Below are positions 57,824 through 64,000 of a stretch of DNA of 64,000 nucleotides, one piece after another. A model generated the notes under the pieces. It saw only the letters and a list, made by a program, of their open reading frames with translations, was not told the DNA's origin and did not search any database. Source of the stretch: Sinotaia quadrata (taxonomy: Eukaryota; Mollusca; Gastropoda; Architaenioglossa; Viviparidae); assembly GCA_028829895.1 (NCBI GenBank), contig CM054184.1, forward strand, positions 27,415,701-27,479,700, in the 5' to 3' direction. The position numbers and the translations under genes are program-made. The first letter of the stretch is position 1. Each line of letters begins with the position of its first letter.

Positions 57824-60800
57824 TCAAGGTGAACAACGACCATTCACTTTTAGTACAGCATGACGCCTATCAACTGCAAATTTTTGTTGTTTGATCCGAT
57901 CCTCTGGTTTTGTAAGCATCCACAGTAAATCTTTATATTCTTGTGGCCAATGGTACTTTTGGTTGCGAGTCAACCAAGTTGGACACTGTAAATTTTCAGA
58001 TCCCTCAAATGTGATAGGCACAAATCTGGAGCATCTGCTGGTTTTCTGATATTCCTCATGCATAAGTAGGTAAACATGAGCAGCATGCAACAGCCCTCTT
58101 GGATCAGTGATTCTGGCAGAGTTAATTGTTTGGATTTCCTGCAGGTATTGTGGTGACAAGCACACCAGAATAAAGTCTGCCTGTTAAATATACATAGAGC
58201 AATTGTTACATAAAGTACCATTAAGTTGTAAATAATTTCTAATTTCTATCAGTCTATGCATTTTCCATTAAAATTTTATAGCACACTTTCAAGATCCATC
58301 CAGAAGAGAGTTCAAAAGAAAAATATTATATTCAATTAGGAAAATGTTTTTGACAAAATTCTGGGTAGGTACTAAAATATTATAATGTAATGAGTAATAT
58401 GAACTTAAAAGAGAATACAAATTTACTTATTAGGAATGGTTTCTTTTTAAATTTTTTTTCTGCGATCAAGTTTAAAGATAGGCTAGTTATTATTTGAAAT
58501 GTATCATTTAAAAATAAAGCCAACAATTTAAATGTTCAATTTTGAAAATAGTGACATCTCTCTCATAAATTATTACTCACAGGGTTTATACTTTTAGAAA
58601 ACTATCTGCCCCAACTGATCACATAAAAAAGCCAGCAAGTTTAACTATGCTATGCTATGAGTTTAAATAAGAAATGTTCAGTAAGTGGCTTCAGGTTACC
58701 TAGGATATGCAATACTCTATGCCTGGACAATTCATCCTTCACTGTTTGATATTCAACTACAAATTATTATTAGAAAATATACTACTGTATTGAAACTCTA
58801 ATACAGAAGGAAACTATGAGGCCTGAGCTGTTTTAGTTTCTGGATTTTCTTAATTAAATAAGAGATATTATGAATAAGTAAAAACTGTGGCCCCTAAATA
58901 CATTGACAATATTCTGTTCTATGATTCAATCTGACTCATCTGTATAACTCTACTTTGCTAGAGAGAATGCACAATATAAAAGTTATAGAGAATGCACAAT
59001 CTGCACTTGAACGTTATGAATACAACTTGCCATCACTGAAATTTTCTGACCAACAGAATATGATAAAATTCACTGAGATGAAAGTTTTACAAAATATATC
59101 TTTATCCTTCATACATAAAAATAAGTTGTAAATGGATATGAGGACTTTGCATAAATTTAATAAGCCAATGAAAGTACTTGATTTAGATGTATTTAATAGG
59201 TCACCAGTAATTTCAGCTATTAGTATTACCAATTGCTTTGGAATAAGAATTATTCACTTCAACTGGAAGTCATATGTATTTTTGAATATCCTTTATTTCA
59301 AAAAGTAACAACAAAAACAAAAATAAAAGAAATATCTAGAAATAGAGTGCATGTGTTAAGCGTTAGCACTGGACAAGTTTTGACGTCTTGGTCAAAAAGT
59401 CGCTTGGTTGGTAACTTCTAAATAACTTCTAATTACTTTTTTAACTATAATTCCATATCTACACTATAGTAAAATATATAAAATATATAAAGAATTTAGA
59501 GGTTCAGAAGCCAGCTTATGTTGTCCTTAAACTGTGTTCGGAATTCTTTGCAGATATCTTTAATAGTTTTTTTTAAAGATATCCTGCAGAAACCAAAATT
59601 AATGACTGATTTTCAGTTAACTTTTTAACCATAAATGTCTCCCAATCCCATAGTATACTCCCATCTTTGATTGAAAATATCTTCAAAACTATTGTGATTT
59701 GTCCAAAAATAAAAGCAATTTAATAAAATTTAGCCATTTTTATATCAGAAAAGAGCAATAAAATTTTTGTTATTGAATTTTTTCAATTTTTCATGCTTTA
59801 TGAGCTAGGGGTGCCACCGTAAGAGATTGTACCATTCAATAGGGGAAAGATTTATAAGGTACAAATATTTTTTAAAGCATGTCAGTGGAAAGACTGGCTG
59901 AGAAAAGATAATGTAGAGGTAATAAATGGCAGTGTTTTACTGCAACTATGAAATTCTGTCCATGTCCAGTGAAGGCAGACTGTGGAATAATGGTCTACCA
60001 GCAGACTGAATTGCTTATTTAGGTTAAGCACCACAACATGAAACATGTTGTGGAAAGCATGTAATTGTGTGCATTCAACATATAAGAATATTCCTTGGTT
60101 CCATGCAAGACAGCACTGGAATCATTGAACTGAAAAGCATTAAATTTGATGAACAATTGGCAAATGTCTGAGTGTGTGTGTACAAAATATGAAGATTTTA
60201 CTGTGGTGAGTGCATTCTTAATATAGATCTTTCCAAACTGCGACAGAGTGCCAGATGTCTACCCCGGCTGGGTTTTTTTTATGGTGTGCTGTCAGAGCCG
60301 TTCTCAGTGTCAAGATGAACCAGTCAAATGGACAGTAATCTCAGGTTTTCAAAAGACTGCGGGTGATCGACCATTTTCCAGGCAGAATAAGACTGGTGGA
60401 AGTGTGGCGTCACGGCGCACAGGATATATCGCAGAAAGGCAGTAAGCGACCAAGGAGGCGTGTTGCAGAATAATAGCAAGGATGACCATTAAAAGATGAG
60501 AAGTAATGAGAAACGTAAATAGATGAGAAGTAATGAGAAACATTAACATTGAGAAGTGGGCCTGACGAGAAACATAACGAGAGAATGAAAGAGCAGCAGT
60601 GGGATGGCTGTACTTTGGGTTCCAGGGAGCGAACCACGTATCTAGATTCAACCCCCCAGCATGAGGAAAAAGTGATAATAACTACACGAGTAGAAAAAAA
60701 TACTAATTAGGGAAAGAATCTCAGAGCACCTAAAACTAAAGATTAGAATTTTACTTAAGAATTAAACCTCGAATTAAATTTAAACTTTAAACTTAAACCT

Positions 60801-63800
60801 AAGTTTGATTAGTGAAGAGTTATTCTAAAAGTAGTTTGAAAATATCAATTTGATTATGTTGAAAAGGATTTGCAAATCGAATGACATTCTTTTTGAACTA
60901 TTGAATTTGATACAGGGCAGTGGCTCCAGATCTTTTGAATAATGAATATTATTTTACTTTGAATAATGCATAGCTTATTTAGTATTTACTGCATGAAGAA
61001 TTTTGAGTTTTATAATTCTTTTATTTTATTTCATCATTCTTTTCTTTTCTTCTCCCCTACCCTGCGGGTGAGTTGAGGATGGCTGACTAATCAACATGTG
61101 AGAGAAAACCCATAATTCAATAAATTTGAGTTTATATTCTGATATTGAGACTTTTTCTTGTTTAAGGTTTTGAAAGAATGGTTGTGGTCATTGTTACACA
61201 TATCGTATGTGCTGTCTACACTTCACCCTTACCCGTTCGCAATCACACATGCAAACACGTCTGCGATATGTAACCTACATGCAGAATAAAATTCAAGCCA
61301 AATAACAATCTTTGGTATTCTGTGTGTGGATTTGTATTAACATCTATGAAAGTCCTACATGGTGTTGACTAACCACCACCCCATTTCTTTGGAGAGAAGG
61401 GTGGCAGTGACAGAGACTATTTTACTTATTACTCTAGGCAAAAGAAACTATATTAATTCTATTAAATCCCTTGCTAACAGAGAAACTTGCTAATGTAAAC
61501 TGGAAATATACTAAGCAATGCTTTTCAAAAGGACAGTTTAATGTATTTCATTTCTATAGCAATCAGATCAGATGCAGCTGTAAAATAAATAAATAAATGT
61601 TTGCTTTCAAATACATAATATACAACAAACTAACATTAAACAATTTTACCTCTTTAAACTTTCGAGCACACCAATCCCGTGACTCTTGTTCCTGGTTTGG
61701 AGAACTATCATGGCGAGAGTAGACATCCACACAGCAAGAGAAGCCATTGCGATCTAGACAGTTACATAAACTCAAGACCTGCCGGCTATGCTGCTTGGTA
61801 TCATTGGCATAGGTCACAAAAACCTTGATGTGCCGGAATGCTACAAATAAAACATACCCAGACAATTAATATTTATTTACAAATAATCCAAAATCATATT
61901 GTAGACTACTAAGTGCTACAAATATAGTGAGCACTACATATAAAGCTTAAGCATCAGTTGACATTTAGTATTCATTAACAGCAAATTTTAGAGTACTGAG
62001 TACTACAAATAAAATGTACTTAATTAATTTTTTAGTATTTATCGAAACAAATTATAGTCAATACAGTGCTACAAATATACAGAAATAAAAAATATTAAGG
62101 CAGTAAGCATTTATTTAATATTCATCAAAAACAAATTGTAGAATGATAGTGGAACCCCATGATAACGTGAATTCAGATATAATGCAGTCATGGCTCCCGA
62201 AATTTGAATTTTTTAACATTTAAGTATTAATGTGACTCCGTTATTAACATGATCCGATTTTATGGACCCCAATTAAGCGTTATAAGTGAGGTTTCAATGT
62301 AGTTGGCACTAGCACTAAATGAATTTATAAAAAATTTTATTTCCCTTGGTTAAAGATATTTTATAGCAGAACTGGACTTTGAAGAGACAACAAATGCTAA
62401 AATACCCTATCTTAAAAATAATACAATCCACATTTTACAATGTTACTAAAAACATATTGAAAGTATTTCTACTTTGGGCAAGAAATGAAGTCAAATCATT
62501 GTTTTCAATTTCAGAATAATAACAGTAAAAATAAACAACTGCACACAATTTAAACTTTATTCAATAATAATGACTTTTTGTTTAATCTCATATTTTATAA
62601 TGGAAGGAAAAAATAGACAGATAAACATCATAAATCAACTCTGTTCACATGAAGACTCTGAGAACTTATCAACAATTCAACATCTATGAGTGTTAATTTT
62701 AATCGTTTATAAAATAATAAAATCATTACAATTAGTTACACCAGGAGTGAATGAGAGTGATGAAAACAGAGAATTTTAAAGCACACATATGTATATATTA
62801 TACCTTTCCGAAACTCTTCCACTTTCATGTCAATTGGCACAGATGTTGTTTTCTTAAGCTGGCCTGGTTGCAGCTTGCGCACATCTTTCATTGTTGCACC
62901 CAATAGTGTTGGTTTCACTCTCATGGGGAAAGTGTTGGGATTATCTCCACTTCCATTTTGCAGCTTATTTCCCCCACTGCTATTTGATCCATTTTTGTTA
63001 GTGTAAAGACAGAAAGAGGATTTTTCATTCCCTTCTTGTTTAATTAGGATTGGCTTACTGGAAACAAGGTCATCAATTTGCTGTTCAGCAACAATAGTAG
63101 TGTATTTGCTGCCTGGTTGGAAACGGTCAGGGAGCTTTGACAAGTTCATCAGGTGTTGCAGCGATGATTGTGAGGCCTTGTTCATACCAGTACCAGTCAC
63201 CATTCCATTAGTTCTATGTCCACCAAGATTACTACTGGCTTCAATCAGACCACTGTGACCCTCAACACCAAGATTCCCAGCAGCTACAGGCTGAATATTG
63301 TTTCCATTCCAACCTATCACTCTGTTTGTAATGCTCCATTGCATTTTCTGTCCGTTATTAACCTCCTTCGATGATGCCAGGGCAACCATATCTTGTTTGT
63401 TGTGATACATAGTATTAGAAGGCATGCCCAGTTGGGTTGCTGATATCATACCATGAGGAATTTTTGTGTTGCTTTCCTCAGAAACTTGCCGCAGAATATT
63501 GTAGTGATTTGGTGCCTTGTTAGCAATGGATTTCATACCCAGTCCACAACCAGAACTAGAGGAAGAAAGATCAGTGGATGTTGTGGATGGTCCATCATCA
63601 TCTTTCATTACTTCATCATTTTGGTTCAGCAGAGGAGGAACATTAAGTGCTGACATTGAAACAAGTCTATTCTGACCACGAGCTATAGTATTGGGTAGGG
63701 GTGCAGGTACCTCTTGCTCTCTGTCTGTTTCTAACATAGGAATGTCTGAAGGGAAGGAGTGCAGAGCTCCATCATCACAATCAGGGTTTGCTTGTACAAT

Positions 63801-64000
63801 CATGCTGACATTCTGTTCGATGTCGTTTTTGTTCTGGCCAGACAACCCAAAATTCCCAGAATGTAAGCCAAACCCTTTGTGCTCACTGAGCATTATTTGT
63901 GCACTGTTGTACACACTGGACTTTGAAGACATTGAGGCTATTCCACTGGCTGTAGCTGAAGCTGCCACAGACTGTCCTACAAAGGTCTCGACAGGAATTC
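57824..64000 (-). CDS. Act1/CIKS-like SEFIR adaptor (partial at right edge)
   Basis: Three exons are visible on the minus strand and join in frame: from beyond 64000 to 62804, 61840-61650 and 58180-57824 (stop). At least 580 residues are visible. Act1 (TRAF3IP2, CIKS) couples IL-17 receptors to TRAF proteins through SEFIR-SEFIR contact. The SEFIR domain spans the last two exons: 'KVFVTYANDT' (box 1), 'LDRNGFSCCVDVYSR', 'RDWCARKFKE' and 'ADFILVCLSPQYLQEI' (box 2), ending 'RFVPITFEG' and 'CPTWL', as in Act1 ('RFIPVLF', 'VPTWL'). The linker 'VEEFRKAF' before it parallels the Act1 'EELRKVF'. The first visible exon encodes about 390 disordered Ser/Asn/Gly-rich residues; 'PVET' at its edge resembles a TRAF-binding core. 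There is no transmembrane segment in the visible part, so an adaptor fits better than an IL-17 receptor. A U-box-like region was not recognised. Confidence 0.92.
58181..59800. other. Last intron of SEFIR gene, left part, nothing recognised
   Basis: AT-rich intron sequence without supported exons or transposon ends. Confidence 0.5.
59800..61420. repeat. Repeat-like insertion in the last intron of the SEFIR gene
   Basis: A GC-richer block with CpG (60240-60650) is followed by 'ccctgcgggtgagttgagg' and an AATAAA-containing segment (about 61118-61125). A 27-bp unit with 'agatgagaagtaatgagaaa' occurs twice at about 60495-60545. These traits suggest a solo LTR or similar repeat, but no terminal duplication or protein motif was found. 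Confidence 0.35.
60031..60053. other. Perfect short hairpin
   Basis: CCACAACATG-AAA-CATGTTGTGG: 10-bp arms with a 3-nt loop, lying at the left part of the repeat-like insertion. No flanking T-run, so not a terminator; function unknown. Confidence 0.8.
62147..62301. mobile_element. Tc1/mariner-type MITE, 151 bp with TA target sites
   Basis: TA dinucleotides flank an element whose left end reads GTGGAACCCCATGATAACG and whose right end, reversed, reads CATTGAAACCTCACTTATAACG. These imperfect inverted ends match the widespread 'gtagaacctcgatataacg' style of pogo/Tigger-related MITEs. It lies in the intron between the long disordered exon and the first SEFIR exon. Confidence 0.8.

Noticed and set aside
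60349..60651. 100-codon minus-strand frame in the last SEFIR intron
   Set aside because: Lies within a repeat-like insertion, with internal DNA duplication producing 'LITSHL' repeats; no domain.
1..64000. tRNA, rRNA or other structured RNA genes
   Set aside because: No A/B-box pair with a foldable cloverleaf or rRNA-like segment was noticed on either strand; a covariance search would be needed to exclude them fully.

Overview
This window is animal nuclear DNA: AT-rich, full of transposon relics and tandem repeats, with intron-split genes that have GT..AG junctions. The gene set (a RAD51AP1-type C-terminus, a JmjC oxygenase, a prothymosin-like acidic protein, COMMD9 and an Act1/CIKS-like SEFIR adaptor) points to a bilaterian. 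The SEFIR adaptor, the low GC and the mix of piggyBac and hAT relics would suit a spiralian such as a mollusc, but the species cannot be fixed from the sequence.

Layout. 1-3.2 kb is repeats and a dead piggyBac element on +. 3.3-4.6 kb holds the last two coding exons of a RAD51AP1 homologue (+). 4.6-10.5 kb is intergenic, with another piggyBac-like relic and two tandem arrays. 10.5-17.2 kb is a four-exon gene (+) for a membrane-anchored or secreted Fe(II)/2-oxoglutarate oxygenase; its large second intron holds a 37-bp minisatellite and an inverted partner of the first piggyBac relic. 18.4-24.5 kb is a four-exon prothymosin-alpha-like gene (-), with a 1.45-kb TTAA-flanked foldback element and a complete hAT MITE in one intron. 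24.99-50.66 kb is COMMD9 (+, six exons), which starts 454 bp from the prothymosin-like start codon; the gap looks like a bidirectional promoter. COMMD9 intron 4 is 18.9 kb long and holds repeats, a THAP-domain relic and a promoter-like block. 51.6-53.1 kb is a broken hAT transposase (-). 54.3-54.5 kb holds an unassigned candidate terminal exon (-). 57.8-64 kb is an Act1/CIKS-like SEFIR adaptor (-), running off the right edge.

The five genes have no evident shared pathway: homologous-recombination repair, protein hydroxylation, chromatin or nuclear acidic protein, endosomal Commander trafficking and IL-17-type immune signalling. The window's more unusual content is structural: several independent intronic tandem arrays with a period near 36-37 bp, one of which starts inside a coding exon and copies its splice donor; inverted piggyBac relics that bracket parts of two genes; and a predicted ER-lumen or extracellular JmjC protein with a thioredoxin-like N-terminal region.
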